Assembly: GCA_038230695.1 (NCBI GenBank)
Contig: JBBRMT010000011.1
Location: 1-40,013, forward strand
Origin: QHBQ01 sp038230695
GTDB taxonomy: Bacteria; Chloroflexota; Chloroflexia; QHBQ01
DNA: 40,013 nt
Direction: 5' to 3'
Shown here: piece by piece, positions 1 through 6,578 of the stretch
How the letters are laid out: each line of letters opens with the position of its first letter
Position numbering within the stretch: the first letter of the stretch is position 1
Program-made: the position numbers and the translations under genes
The notes under the pieces: model-generated
Databases searched by the model: none
What the model saw: the letters and a program-made list of their open reading frames with translations, nothing else
What the model was told of the DNA's origin: nothing

Positions 1-597
1 CTAAATGCAGCGAGGTATGGAGTACCGCAGTTGCGTACAAGGGTCTTCGTAGTGGGAACGAGGTGTCCAATTTACTCCATCGTATTTGAAGATGGCTCAA
101 GAGAAAAGAACGATTACATTAATGTACAATCAGCACTTGATGGTCTTCCTGTTGACTTGGATGATGTCAGCAACTCAGATGGCATTGCTATGTCTTACGT
201 GCAACCAGTTATCTCAGAATATGCTCAAATGATGAAGGGAAAAAGTGCAGTTGTGACGAATTGTATACCAGTCAAACATTCCTACGAAGTCAAAACAAGA
301 ATTGAGAAACTAGCTCCTGGGCAACTCGATGAGATATCCAGATACCGTCGTCTAGATCTGAATCTACCAGCTTGGACGCTACGCGCAGGAACGAGAACTG
401 ATACTGCGTGCAGGCCTGTTCACCCTACTAGCCCAAGGGTTATTAATATACGTGAGGCTGCTCGTATCGCTTCTTTCCCTGACGAATTTTGGTTTCCAGA
501 TAAGAAATCAACTGCTCATATGCTAATTGGGAATAGCGTTCCTCCTCTTCTTGCCTATTATCTTGCTGCCCAGATAGCATCGCAGGTTTTTGGTTAA
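1..597 (+). CDS. DNA (cytosine-5-)-methyltransferase, C-terminal part (5' end outside window)
   Basis: The frame is open from base 1, so the gene starts upstream of the window. The opening residues N-A-A-R-Y-G-V-P-Q-L-R and R-V-F-V-V-G match motif VIII of C5-cytosine methyltransferases. Near the end, INIREAARIASFPDEF matches motif IX and IGNSVPPLLAYYLAAQI matches motif X, which completes the SAM-binding fold. The stretch between them (roughly bases 60-430) would be the target-recognition region. The catalytic Pro-Cys motif lies outside the window, so activity cannot be judged. The enzyme would methylate C5 of cytosine in a short DNA motif. The segment is clearly more AT-rich than the genes that follow, which fits acquisition with a restriction-modification or phage-related module. 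A KTSC gene follows after 13 bases. Confidence 0.9.
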   Translation, partial: LNAARYGVPQLRTRVFVVGTRCPIYSIVFEDGSREKNDYINVQSALDGLPVDLDDVSNSDGIAMSYVQPVISEYAQMMKGKSAVVTNCIPVKHSYEVKTRIEKLAPGQLDEISRYRRLDLNLPAWTLRAGTRTDTACRPVHPTSPRVINIREAARIASFPDEFWFPDKKSTAHMLIGNSVPPLLAYYLAAQIASQVFG

Positions 598-610
598 GAA
601 GACGAATAGC

Positions 611-829
611 ATGGATCGCACCCCCCTAACCCACCCCACCCGCATCCACACCGTCGGCTACGACATCCCCAACCACCTGCTAGAGGTGGAGTTCAGCGAC
701 GGCAGCGTAAAGCAGTACCGCAAGGTCGAGCAAGAGGTCTACGAGCGGCTCATCCACGCCGATCCGGTCGAGAGCTACTTCGATGCCAACATTGAAGGCA
801 AGTACCAGCAGGCTGACCGCGAAGATTAA
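611..829 (+). CDS. KTSC domain protein
   Basis: A 72-aa protein made almost entirely of one KTSC domain, a small fold named from its occurrence at the C-terminus of some lysyl-tRNA synthetases. The visible signature is VGYD, then LEVEFSDGSVKQYRKV, VYERL and a terminal YF-x(6)-KY. I chose the ATG at 611; an upstream TTG at 590 would overlap the methyltransferase and adds nothing domain-like. A second KTSC gene lies at 3629. The molecular function of free-standing KTSC proteins is not established. Its position right after the methyltransferase suggests co-transcription, but base composition has already returned to that of the host. Confidence 0.8.
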   Translation: MDRTPLTHPTRIHTVGYDIPNHLLEVEFSDGSVKQYRKVEQEVYERLIHADPVESYFDANIEGKYQQADRED

Positions 830-920
830 CTGGGCAACTGGCATCGCCACTCTCACTATCACTTTGTCCCCATCCCAGTGTCAAAGTGAAACTGATAATG
901 ATAATCTGCGACTGCCACCC

Positions 921-960
921 CTCATCCGCTTAACCGCTGTTACGCATCCGCTAGCCCGCC
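921..960 (+). repeat. Solo copy of the ATCCGCT-rich inverted-repeat arm
   Basis: This segment repeats CATCCGCT/CCGCTGTTACG/CATCCGCT and ends in GCCCGCC. It matches the right arm of the 2019-2239 element (AAATCCGCTTCATCCGCTG and so on) and is inverted relative to that element's left arm at 2019-2057. The three-gene minus-strand cassette is therefore flanked by inverted copies of the same roughly 40-base sequence. Confidence 0.6.
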
Positions 961-962
961 CC

Positions 963-1004
963 ACAAAAACACCCACTGCCAGCAGTTAGCCAGCAGTGGG
1001 TGTT
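963..1004 (-). terminator. Rho-independent terminator of the 1063-1923 operon
   Basis: The stem AACACCCACTG (968-978) pairs with CAGTGGGTGTT (994-1004), and one further C-G pair extends it inwards. Read on the minus strand the right side is followed by TTTTTG, so it ends minus-strand transcripts. The plus-strand side has no T-run. Confidence 0.8.
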
Positions 1005-1062
1005 GCTAATGATACCAATAGGCGGCTGCCCGCATGGTACATCCATAACCGCGCTATCGGCT

Positions 1063-1311
1063 TCACTCCTTCGTATCCGCGCTACGATGGCCGACCGCCA
1101 CCCGCCCCATTAGCGAGTCCAGCCGCTCGACTGCTACGCCGCCCTTAGCCAACGCCGCCAGCACGCTATCGTCGGCCAGCCCCGGCCCCACCGCGATGTA
1201 GTTGGCGGCAATCCCCGGATGCTTGCGCTCCCAGACCGCGTTCGCCTCGGCCACCGCTGCGCCCACTTCGCCCTTGATCGCCGTCACCTGCTCAGTAACC
1301 ACGCTAATCAT
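1063..1311 (-). CDS. Hypothetical protein, third gene of small HTH operon
   Basis: An 82-aa protein that I do not recognise. It is Ala/Val-rich and predicted soluble, with no signal peptide or membrane segment. Its ATG overlaps the stop of the preceding gene in an ATGA arrangement, so it is probably translationally coupled to it. It is followed at once by a strong minus-strand terminator at 963-1004. The size, the overlaps with its neighbours and the HTH/terminase-small-subunit-like first gene suggest a phage-derived or small mobile module, but nothing in the sequence itself assigns a function. Confidence 0.65.
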   Translation of the reverse strand: MISVVTEQVTAIKGEVGAAVAEANAVWERKHPGIAANYIAVGPGLADDSVLAALAKGGVAVERLDSLMGRVAVGHRSADTKE

Positions 1312-1532
1312 AACATCTGCTCACTTTCGCGGATGCGCTGCAGCTCCTTGAGATGACGCGCAAAGGCCGCGATCAGTTCCGCCTCGCTGACCACCTCCAG
1401 CGCCTCCTTGAGCGTATACTGGTTGTCAATAATAAACCGCTCCACCCGCGCCAGGGCCATGCCCTTCCTGACCTCGGTAGAATGGCGCACCTCGGCCCAC
1501 TGCCGCTCGGTGCGCGATGACATACTATTCAT
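1308..1532 (-). CDS. Hypothetical protein, second gene of small HTH operon
   Basis: A 74-aa, highly charged and predominantly helical protein, rich in Arg, Glu and Leu (for example LKEALEVVSEAELIAAFAR). I recognise no family. The ATG at 1532 lies inside the end of the HTH gene and is preceded by GGGGAG at good spacing. An alternative ATG three codons later is possible. It overlaps both neighbours by a few bases, which supports a three-gene transcription unit. A small DNA-binding or protein-interaction partner of the HTH protein is conceivable but unsupported. Confidence 0.65.
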   Translation of the reverse strand: MNSMSSRTERQWAEVRHSTEVRKGMALARVERFIIDNQYTLKEALEVVSEAELIAAFARHLKELQRIRESEQML

Positions 1533-1923
1533 CAGCTACTCCCCTCTCGTCCCAGCGCCGCTCCACCTCTGCCGCCGACGGCGTGTGACTGGTATTGTTC
1601 ATTTCGCGCAGCAGTTGCTCGGCCAGGTCGCGCTCGCGCTGGCTCAAGGCGATGCCGCCCAGCGCGATTTGCAGGATGCGGCGCTGCGCTTCCTCCCGCT
1701 CCTGCTCGAGCTGCCGCTGCGACCGCTGCCCCTGCTGCGCCAACTCAATCTCGCTGGCAAAGTCGGCGAACGGCGCTTTGCCCTGCTCCGCCTTCTTCAC
1801 CATATCGAACCAGGTGGACTTCGGAATGCCCGCCTCACTCGCCGCCCGCCACGCAGGCAGACCCTGACGAATGTAATCCAATATGGCGGCTCTCTGTTGC
1901 ACGGTAAGCTCTCTTTCCCTCAT
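1525..1923 (-). CDS. Helix-turn-helix protein, terminase-small-subunit/transposase-like N-terminus
   Basis: A 132-aa protein. Residues about 7-40 (QQRAAILDYIRQGLPAWRAA then SEAGIPKSTWFDMV) form a helix-turn-helix resembling those of phage terminase small subunits and insertion-sequence HTH proteins. The rest is a long charged helix (AQQGQRSQRQLEQEREEAQ) likely to be a coiled coil. An in-frame extension runs upstream to 2040. The ATG at 1923 is preferred because a consensus promoter places transcription start at 1923-1924. There is no ribosome-binding site, consistent with a leaderless mRNA. The promoter carries a perfect inverted repeat, so autoregulation is plausible. Confidence 0.65.
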   Translation of the reverse strand: MRERELTVQQRAAILDYIRQGLPAWRAASEAGIPKSTWFDMVKKAEQGKAPFADFASEIELAQQGQRSQRQLEQEREEAQRRILQIALGGIALSQRERDLAEQLLREMNNTSHTPSAAEVERRWDERGVADE

Positions 1924-1930
1924 ACTTAAT

Positions 1931-1974
1931 AGTATACCACATATTCGGAATAATGTCAAACAATCATTCCGAAT
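1931..1974 (-). promoter_or_regulatory. Leaderless sigma70-type promoter with 9-bp operator-like inverted repeat
   Basis: On the minus strand, TTGACA (1959-1954) and TATACT (1936-1931) are separated by exactly 17 bases. The ATG at 1923 lies 7 bases beyond the -10 box, so the mRNA should begin at or one base before the start codon. ATTCGGAAT (1943-1951) and ATTCCGAAT (1966-1974) form a perfect inverted repeat. One arm lies in the spacer and the other upstream of -35, a typical repressor layout. Confidence 0.8.
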
Positions 1975-2018
1975 AGGGTGCGCGTCATACCCTTGCAGAG
2001 CAAGCGTTCGGTAGGGGC

Positions 2019-2239
2019 GGCCCGCCAGCGGATTTGGCAAGCAGATGAAGCGGATTTGGGCCTAACCGAAGCTCCACCCTCGTCCCTGGCTTGAACCTTA
2101 TCGGTTGCTGGTGGTGAAGTTGCCTGCGACTACGGCAGGGGCGGTAGGTCATGCGCTACGCACGGCCCTAGCTCACCATCATGCGCCGCCTCTGCGTCTA
2201 AATCCGCTTCATCCGCTGTTACAAATCCGCTGGCGGGCC
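2019..2239. repeat. Inverted-repeat element with about 40-bp arms
   Basis: The left arm at 2019-2057, read in reverse complement, matches the right arm at 2200-2239 along most of its length. Shared blocks are AAATCCGCTTCATC and AAATCCGCTGGCGGGCC. The 140 bases between the arms hold no convincing gene. A third copy of the arm is at 921-960. The arrangement resembles a small non-autonomous mobile element. I saw no clear target duplication. Confidence 0.6.
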
Positions 2240-2293
2240 GTATCCGTTTCTCCGCTGCACCGAATCCGTTGGCTGGCTTTAAGTGGCGCAAAC

Positions 2294-2322
2294 AAAAAGA
2301 CACCACCCCGAAGGATGGTGTC
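2294..2322 (-). terminator. Terminator with TTCG tetraloop
   Basis: On the minus strand GACACCATCC-TTCG-GGGTGGTGTC forms a 10-bp stem (one G-U pair) capped by the stable TTCG tetraloop and followed by TTTTTGTTT. It ends the zinc-ribbon gene at 2345-2725. Confidence 0.85.
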
Positions 2323-2344
2323 AATCTGTCTACTGCTGGTTCGC

Positions 2345-2725
2345 CTAGTAGCGGGCGGGCTTGTGGTTCTGGAAGCAGTCGCTGCAGTAGACCGGGCGGT
2401 CACCGCGGGGGCTGAAGGGAACCTGGGTTTCCTTGCCGCAATCGGCGCAAGTCACGTTGAACATCTCACGTGTCCCGCTGTCGCGGCTGCCGTAGCCACC
2501 GCCACCGCCGCCACCACCGTAGCCACGGCCACCGCCGCCGCCACCACCGCCGCTATAGCCACCACGGCCACCGCCGCGTGAGCCTTTAGCCGCCTCGCGG
2601 CAATCCGGGCAGCGCCCCGGCTGATTGGTCAACCCACGCTCGGCGTAAAACTGCTGCTCGCCAGTCGTGAAGGTGAAGTTGTTACCGCAATCGCGGCACT
2701 GCAGGGTCCTATCTTGATACGACAT
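2345..2725 (-). CDS. Zinc-ribbon protein with glycine-rich linker
   Basis: A 126-aa protein with two metal-binding ends joined by a Gly/Arg/Tyr-rich linker. The N-terminus (residues 10-45) has CRDC, then FTTGEQQFYAERGL, then CPDC, the probable zinc-ribbon module. Residues 48-80 are RGG-type repeats (SRGGGRGGYSGG and so on). The C-terminus has CADCGKETQVPF, then RPVYCSDCF, a second four-cysteine site. Such proteins are common in Chloroflexota and candidate phyla. The RGG linker suggests RNA or nucleic-acid binding, which is inference. AGAGGAGC precedes the ATG. A promoter at 2909-2937 would give a leader of about 175 nt, and a tetraloop terminator follows. Confidence 0.85.
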   Translation of the reverse strand: MSYQDRTLQCRDCGNNFTFTTGEQQFYAERGLTNQPGRCPDCREAAKGSRGGGRGGYSGGGGGGGGRGYGGGGGGGGYGSRDSGTREMFNVTCADCGKETQVPFSPRGDRPVYCSDCFQNHKPARY

Positions 2726-2908
2726 TACTGGTATAGCTCCTCTGGATGGTATGGTAGGGTTAGTTAGTTAAGGTTAAACGCTCTGCTTAGTAGTTATGCT
2801 GGCTTCATCCAGGCCACCGTCTACCCCTCACCATCCACGAGAAGTAATGAGTAACTTGGCAGGCTGCTTGCCCGCCGCAAGATGGACACCGATACAGCGT
2901 TCTAAGGT

Positions 2909-2937
2909 ATTATAACACAGTTTCGCCCATAAAACAA
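2909..2937 (-). promoter_or_regulatory. Probable promoter of the zinc-ribbon gene
   Basis: A minus-strand TATAAT (2914-2909) lies 17 bases from TTGTTT (2937-2932). Only the -10 box is consensus. It would give an untranslated leader of about 175 bases before 2725, which holds no other gene. Confidence 0.5.
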
Positions 2938-2997
2938 ACATTTGGCCGCTTTTTGCGGAAACTGCGCCGATCGCCGCTTACAAATCACTCTAAACCA

Positions 2998-3219
2998 AGC
3001 CCCCAGCGGGGGTTTGGGGAGAATCTTGTCCCACCAAAAAGCAAAAAGCCCCCAGCGGGGGTTTGGGGAGAAATCTCGCCCAGCGATAACGCCTGGGATT
3101 GGGGTGTTTGCACCAGCCACCAGCTTGTGCTTCCCCCGGCATCTTTGCCGCTTCACGATTTCTCCCCCAAACCCCCGCTGGGAGCTTAGTTGAGTTCAAA
3201 CCCCCGCTGGGGGCTTAGT
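2998..3219. repeat. REP1 cluster, four copies in two orientations
   Basis: Copies begin at about 2998 and 3046 in the form AAGCCCCCAGCGGGGGTTTG + GGGAGAA. Inverted copies end at about 3188 and 3219. Each contains the self-complementary core CCCCCAGCGGGGG, and the opposed copies can form long hairpins. The same unit recurs at 19153-19360, 30334-30469 and 34598-34794. Short open frames across it encode recurrent K-P-P-A-G-V-W-G peptides and are not genes. When preceded by AAAAA, the reverse strand reads as a GC hairpin plus TTTTT, so some copies could terminate transcription. Confidence 0.9.
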
Positions 3220-3240
3220 TGGGTTGGCGCGGCAAGCGGC

Positions 3241-3498
3241 TTACTTGCCCTTGCCTTTACCCTTGCCCAGTTCGCGCCAGCTTTCCTCGTTGACCTCCAC
3301 GCCGTACTTCTTAGCAGCGGTCTTGATGCGCTTCCAGGCTTCATCGCGCTCGGTATCGCTCACATCTTCCACCTGGTCAAAGCGGGCGATGGCGTTACGC
3401 ACATGGCTGGCATTCTCCAGCGGCTCCTTGCGCTGCTTGGGGAAGGCAAACGTGCTGCTCGACAGTTCATTGCGCTCTTCGGTATCCAGTTTCGCCAT
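3241..3498 (-). CDS. DUF6582 domain protein
   Basis: An 85-aa, strongly basic and acidic mixed-charge protein. The central block FAFPKQRKEPLENASHVRNA, then ARFDQVEDVSDTERDEAWKR and I-K-x-A-A-K-K-Y-G-V, matches what I know as DUF6582, a small domain often seen in phage and actinobacterial or Chloroflexota proteins. It ends in a Gly-Lys repeat tail (GKGKGKGK). A good AAAGGAG sits before the ATG. A hairpin CGGTCA-GCAT-TGACCG (3516-3531) lies just upstream in the leader. Function is unknown; the tail suggests nucleic-acid contact. Confidence 0.75.
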   Translation of the reverse strand: MAKLDTEERNELSSSTFAFPKQRKEPLENASHVRNAIARFDQVEDVSDTERDEAWKRIKTAAKKYGVEVNEESWRELGKGKGKGK

Positions 3499-3628
3499 GA
3501 TTTTCTCCTTTCATCCGGTCAGCATTGACCGAACCTGGCATGAATACTGCCTGATTATCAAGCAGCATCCGTGCCAGCGGCGAAATTGTGGTAAAATGTG
3601 GGCAGCAAGTGTACAGGGAGGTGCGAAC

Positions 3629-3841
3629 ATGGAGCGGCAGCCGGTTTCGTCCAGCATGATGCGCTCAGTGGGCTACGACCCGACCAGCGAAACGCTAGAA
3701 GTCGAGTTCAACAGCGGCGCAGTCTGGCAATACCGTGAGGTTCCCCAGGAAGTCTACGAGCAACTGATCAGCAGCGACTCGCTGGGGTCGTACTTCAGGC
3801 AGCTAATCAAGGACCAATACCCGGAGCGAAGGGTTACATGA
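3629..3841 (+). CDS. KTSC domain protein, coupled to purE
   Basis: A 70-aa single-domain KTSC protein: RSVGYDPTSETLEVEF, GAVWQYREVPQEVYEQLIS, then GSYFRQLIKDQY. It is similar to the protein at 611-829 over the whole length. The frame is open much further upstream, but GGGAGGT is correctly placed before the ATG at 3629. Its TGA overlaps the purE ATG (ATGA), so purE translation is probably coupled to it. A TAAAAT -10-like box lies at 3592-3597 with no good -35. The link to purine synthesis is unexplained. Confidence 0.8.
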   Translation: MERQPVSSSMMRSVGYDPTSETLEVEFNSGAVWQYREVPQEVYEQLISSDSLGSYFRQLIKDQYPERRVT

Positions 3842-4353
3842 GCGAGGCTACGCCGCTAGTCGGCATCATCATGGGTTCGCAATCCGACTGGGAGACGATG
3901 CGCCACGCCGCGCAGACGCTGGATAGCCTCGGTGTGCCATACGAGGTACGCATCGTCTCCGCGCACCGCACCCCCGATTTGCTGTTCGAGTACGCTGGCA
4001 GCGCGGAGCAACGCGGGCTGGAGGTCATCATCGCAGGCGCGGGTGGCGCGGCCCACCTGCCGGGGATGTGCGCGGCCAAGACTGCTCTGCCCGTGCTGGG
4101 CGTGCCAGTCGAGTCGAAGGCGCTGAAAGGTCTGGACTCGCTGCTCTCGATTGTGCAGATGCCCGCCGGTATCCCCGTCGCCACCCTGGCGATTGGCCGC
4201 GCCGGGGCGGTCAATGCCGCGCTGCTTGCCGCCACCATCCTGGGCGGCAAGTATCCGCAGTACCGCGCCGCCGTGCAGCAGTATCGCGCCAGCCAGACCC
4301 AGACCGTGCTGGACCACCCCGACCCAGGTGAGGAAGATGAGCGACCATTTTAA
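3838..4353 (+). CDS. purE: N5-carboxyaminoimidazole ribonucleotide mutase
   Basis: A 171-aa class I PurE, which converts N5-CAIR to CAIR in de novo purine synthesis in the cytosol. The signature elements are present: GIIMGSQSDW near the N-terminus, VSAHRTPD, GAGGAAHLPGM and LLSIVQMPAGIPVATLAIG. The length is normal for the family with a short C-terminal tail. It starts inside the stop of the KTSC gene and overlaps purK, so KTSC-purE-purK is one transcription unit. Confidence 0.97.
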   Translation: MSEATPLVGIIMGSQSDWETMRHAAQTLDSLGVPYEVRIVSAHRTPDLLFEYAGSAEQRGLEVIIAGAGGAAHLPGMCAAKTALPVLGVPVESKALKGLDSLLSIVQMPAGIPVATLAIGRAGAVNAALLAATILGGKYPQYRAAVQQYRASQTQTVLDHPDPGEEDERPF

Positions 4354-5533
4354 GCAATCCCCCCCTTTCCACCCCGGCATGACCGTCGGCATCCTCGGCG
4401 CAGGCCAACTGGGGCGGATGCTGGCCCTGGCGGGCTATCCGCTCGGCCTGCGCTTCCGCTTCTTCGACCTCGCGCCCGATGCGCCCGCCAGCCACCTCGC
4501 CGCGCAGATGGTCGCCGATTATAACGACTACGCCGCGCTAGAACGCTTCGCCACTGGCCTCGATGTCGTCACCTACGAGTTCGAGAACGTGCCAGTGGCC
4601 GCTGCCCGCTGGCTAGCCGAGCGCGTTCCCGTCTATCCGCCGCCGCAAGCCCTGGAAGCGGCGCAGGATCGGCTTGCCGAAAAAACCTTCTTTCGCAAGC
4701 TAGGCATCCCCACCCCACCGTTTGCCGCCGTAAACAGCCTCGCCGACCTGCAAGCCGCCGTCGCCAGCATCAGCCTGCCTGCAGTGCTGAAGACGCGGCG
4801 CGGTGGCTACGACGGCAAGGGCCAGTTCCTCTTGCGCGAACCCGCCGACCTGGAAGCGGCCTGGACTGCGTTGGGTGGCGTGCCGCTCATCCTCGAAGGC
4901 TTCGTCGCGTTTGACCGCGAACTTTCGATTATCGCGGTGCGTGATCGCGATGGTGGCATCATGGCCTACCCGCTGGTGGAGAACCACCACCGCGAGGGCA
5001 TCCTCCGTCTCTCGCTTGCGCCTATTCCCCCTCCCCTGCAACATGGGAGGGTTGGGCAGGGGAGTAATCGCCAGATTTGGGATGGCGGAGCAACGCTTGA
5101 AGTAGACGCAATTGGCTACGTGGCCCAGGCCATGCAGGCGCTGAACTATGTCGGCGTGCTGGCAATCGAGCTATTCGAGGTGGGCGGCAAGCTGCTGGCG
5201 AATGAGATGGCCCCCCGCGTTCACAACTCCGGCCACTGGACCATCGAAGGGGCAGTCACCAGCCAGTTTGAGAACCACCTGCGTGCCATCCTCGGCCTGC
5301 CGCTGGGCGCGACCACCGCGCTCGGCCACAGCGCGATGCTCAATATAATCGGCACGCTGCCCGACCCCGCTGCCGTGCTGTCCGTCTCCGGCGCACACCT
5401 GCACCTCTACGGCAAACAAGCCCGCGCCAATCGCAAGCTCGGCCACATCACCCTCTGCGCCGCTGATCCTGAGACGCTGGCGCGGCGGTTGGCGCGGCTA
5501 CAGCGCCTGATTACCGATTTTCCCCAGCAGTGA
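4337..5533 (+). CDS. purK: N5-carboxyaminoimidazole ribonucleotide synthase
   Basis: A 398-aa ATP-grasp enzyme converting AIR, bicarbonate and ATP to N5-CAIR, the substrate of the neighbouring PurE. Visible features are VGILGAGQLGRMLALAGYPL at the N-terminus, YEFENVP, KTRRGGYDGKGQF (ATP-grasp glycine loop), ELSIIAVRDRDG, ENHHREGILRLS and ELFEVGGKLLANEMAPRVHN-SGHWT. The start at 4337 has AGGTGAGG upstream and overlaps purE by 17 bases; an in-frame ATG at 4379 is a weaker alternative. Residues about 230-243 (PIPPPLQHGRVGQG) do not belong to the family. They are encoded by a palindromic REP3 repeat inserted in frame between the central and C-terminal parts. Confidence 0.95.
   Translation: MSDHFKQSPPFHPGMTVGILGAGQLGRMLALAGYPLGLRFRFFDLAPDAPASHLAAQMVADYNDYAALERFATGLDVVTYEFENVPVAAARWLAERVPVYPPPQALEAAQDRLAEKTFFRKLGIPTPPFAAVNSLADLQAAVASISLPAVLKTRRGGYDGKGQFLLREPADLEAAWTALGGVPLILEGFVAFDRELSIIAVRDRDGGIMAYPLVENHHREGILRLSLAPIPPPLQHGRVGQGSNRQIWDGGATLEVDAIGYVAQAMQALNYVGVLAIELFEVGGKLLANEMAPRVHNSGHWTIEGAVTSQFENHLRAILGLPLGATTALGHSAMLNIIGTLPDPAAVLSVSGAHLHLYGKQARANRKLGHITLCAADPETLARRLARLQRLITDFPQQ
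5026..5065 (+). repeat. REP3 repeat inside purK
   Basis: TCCCCCTCCCCTGCAACATG followed by GGAGGGTTGGGCAGGGGAGT is the same palindromic family as 8548-8582 and 22627-22668. It lies in frame within the purK coding region and is translated as PIPPPLQHGRVGQG. Confidence 0.8.
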
Positions 5534-5565
5534 AGACCCCTAGCCTTAGCAATCAGAACAAATGT

Positions 5566-5594
5566 TTGACAAAACACCTGCCTTGTGCTATAAC
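5566..5594 (+). promoter_or_regulatory. Promoter of the alpha/beta hydrolase gene
   Basis: TTGACA (5566-5571) and TATAAC (5589-5594) are separated by 17 bases. The predicted transcription start near 5601 gives a leader of about 43 bases that contains AAAGGAGGG before the ATG at 5644. Confidence 0.85.
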
Positions 5595-5643
5595 TGACTT
5601 GTGCTTAATAACTTTCGTGTTTCTCTAGCAAAGGAGGGTAACA

Positions 5644-6465
5644 ATGGACGAAACAAGTAGTATGACCGCTGGCTACGCCGAGGTCAATGGTGCGCGGCTA
5701 TATTATCAGGAGGCAGGCGAGGGCCATCCCCTGGTGCTGATCCACGCCGACATTGCCGACCATCGAATGTGGAATGGACAGTTCTCCACGTTCGCCCAGC
5801 ACTACCGCACCATCGCCTACGACCGCCGCGGCTTCGGCCAGAGCCAGATAGGTGAAGGGCAATACTCCGAACCCGCCGACCTGTATGGCCTGCTGCAATA
5901 CCTCAACGTGGATAGGGTTTACCTGATCGGCTGCTCGATGGGCGGCTCGACCACTTTTGACTTCACCCTCGAACATCCCGATATGGTGGATGCGCTGATT
6001 CCCGTTTCGGCCATTCCGGTTGGCTATCCGTTTGAAGGCGAGATGCCCGCTAAAGAAATGGAAATGATCGAGGCGCTGAAGGCGAACGACATCCCCCAGG
6101 CTGCCGAAATTGCCGCGCAAATCTGGGTGGACGGCGAAGGGCGCAACCCCGACCAGGTAGACGCAGGCGTGCGTAACCTGCTAAAAGAGATGTACGTCAA
6201 CTCGCTGGCTAGCATGGAACAGCGCGATAATAATCAGACCTGGCTTAAACCTTACGCCAACGGCCGCCTGGGTGAGATCCAAGCGCCTATCCTGTTCATC
6301 TACGGCGACCGCGACGAGCCGATTTTCGCCACTGTCGGCGAGCAAGTAGTAAAGAAAGCGCCGCACGCACAGCAGGTTGCCTTCACGAACACGGCGCATA
6401 TGCTGAACATGGAGCAGCCGGACGAGTTCAACCGTATCGTGTTGGACTTCCTGGGCAAGAAATAG
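5644..6465 (+). CDS. Alpha/beta hydrolase
   Basis: A 273-aa single-domain alpha/beta-fold hydrolase. The nucleophile elbow is G-C-S-M-G-G (Ser about residue 100). The acid is probably Asp in FIYGDRDEP and the base His in NTAHMLNMEQP, in the order Ser-Asp-His expected of the fold. VLIHADIADHRMW takes the place of the usual HG oxyanion segment, and YDRRGFGQS follows. Closest in style to haloperoxidase/esterase-type members; the substrate cannot be told. AAGGAGGG precedes the ATG. It has its own promoter (5566-5594) and terminator (6492-6524), so it is monocistronic. Confidence 0.9.
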   Translation: MDETSSMTAGYAEVNGARLYYQEAGEGHPLVLIHADIADHRMWNGQFSTFAQHYRTIAYDRRGFGQSQIGEGQYSEPADLYGLLQYLNVDRVYLIGCSMGGSTTFDFTLEHPDMVDALIPVSAIPVGYPFEGEMPAKEMEMIEALKANDIPQAAEIAAQIWVDGEGRNPDQVDAGVRNLLKEMYVNSLASMEQRDNNQTWLKPYANGRLGEIQAPILFIYGDRDEPIFATVGEQVVKKAPHAQQVAFTNTAHMLNMEQPDEFNRIVLDFLGKK

Positions 6466-6491
6466 CCATATCGTGTTTTATGGTAAAATGG

Positions 6492-6524
6492 TGGCACAGC
6501 TTATGGCTGTGCCATTACCTTTTT
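6492..6524 (+). terminator. Rho-independent terminator
   Basis: TGGCACAGC-TTATG-GCTGTGCCA forms a 9-bp stem followed by TTACCTTTTT. It lies 27 bases after the hydrolase stop codon. Confidence 0.85.
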
Positions 6525-6542
6525 ATGAGGAGGAGCAATTAA

Positions 6543-6578
6543 ATGCTTAAATACAAATGGGAGTCTATCACTCGATGA
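6543..6578 (+). CDS. Short leader ORF coupled to the DUF3800 gene
   Basis: An 11-codon frame (MLKYKWESITR) with an excellent Shine-Dalgarno GAGGAGGAGC. Its TGA overlaps the ATG at 6575 of the DUF3800 frame (ATGA). The DUF3800 ATG has no ribosome-binding site of its own, so translation by re-initiation from this leader is plausible. Alternatively the leader ATG is the remnant of a frameshifted gene start. Confidence 0.45.
   Translation: MLKYKWESITR

Noticed and set aside
2105..2581. Long plus-strand Ala/Thr-rich frame
   Set aside because: It is antisense to the Gly-rich linker of the zinc-ribbon gene; the repeats in the other frame explain its openness.
2998..3219. CRISPR array
   Set aside because: The repeated units are palindromic, occur in both orientations and have irregular spacing; no cas genes are present.
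4151..4336. Upstream extension of purK
   Set aside because: It would run through purE in another frame. A good ribosome site and the family N-terminus support the start at 4337.
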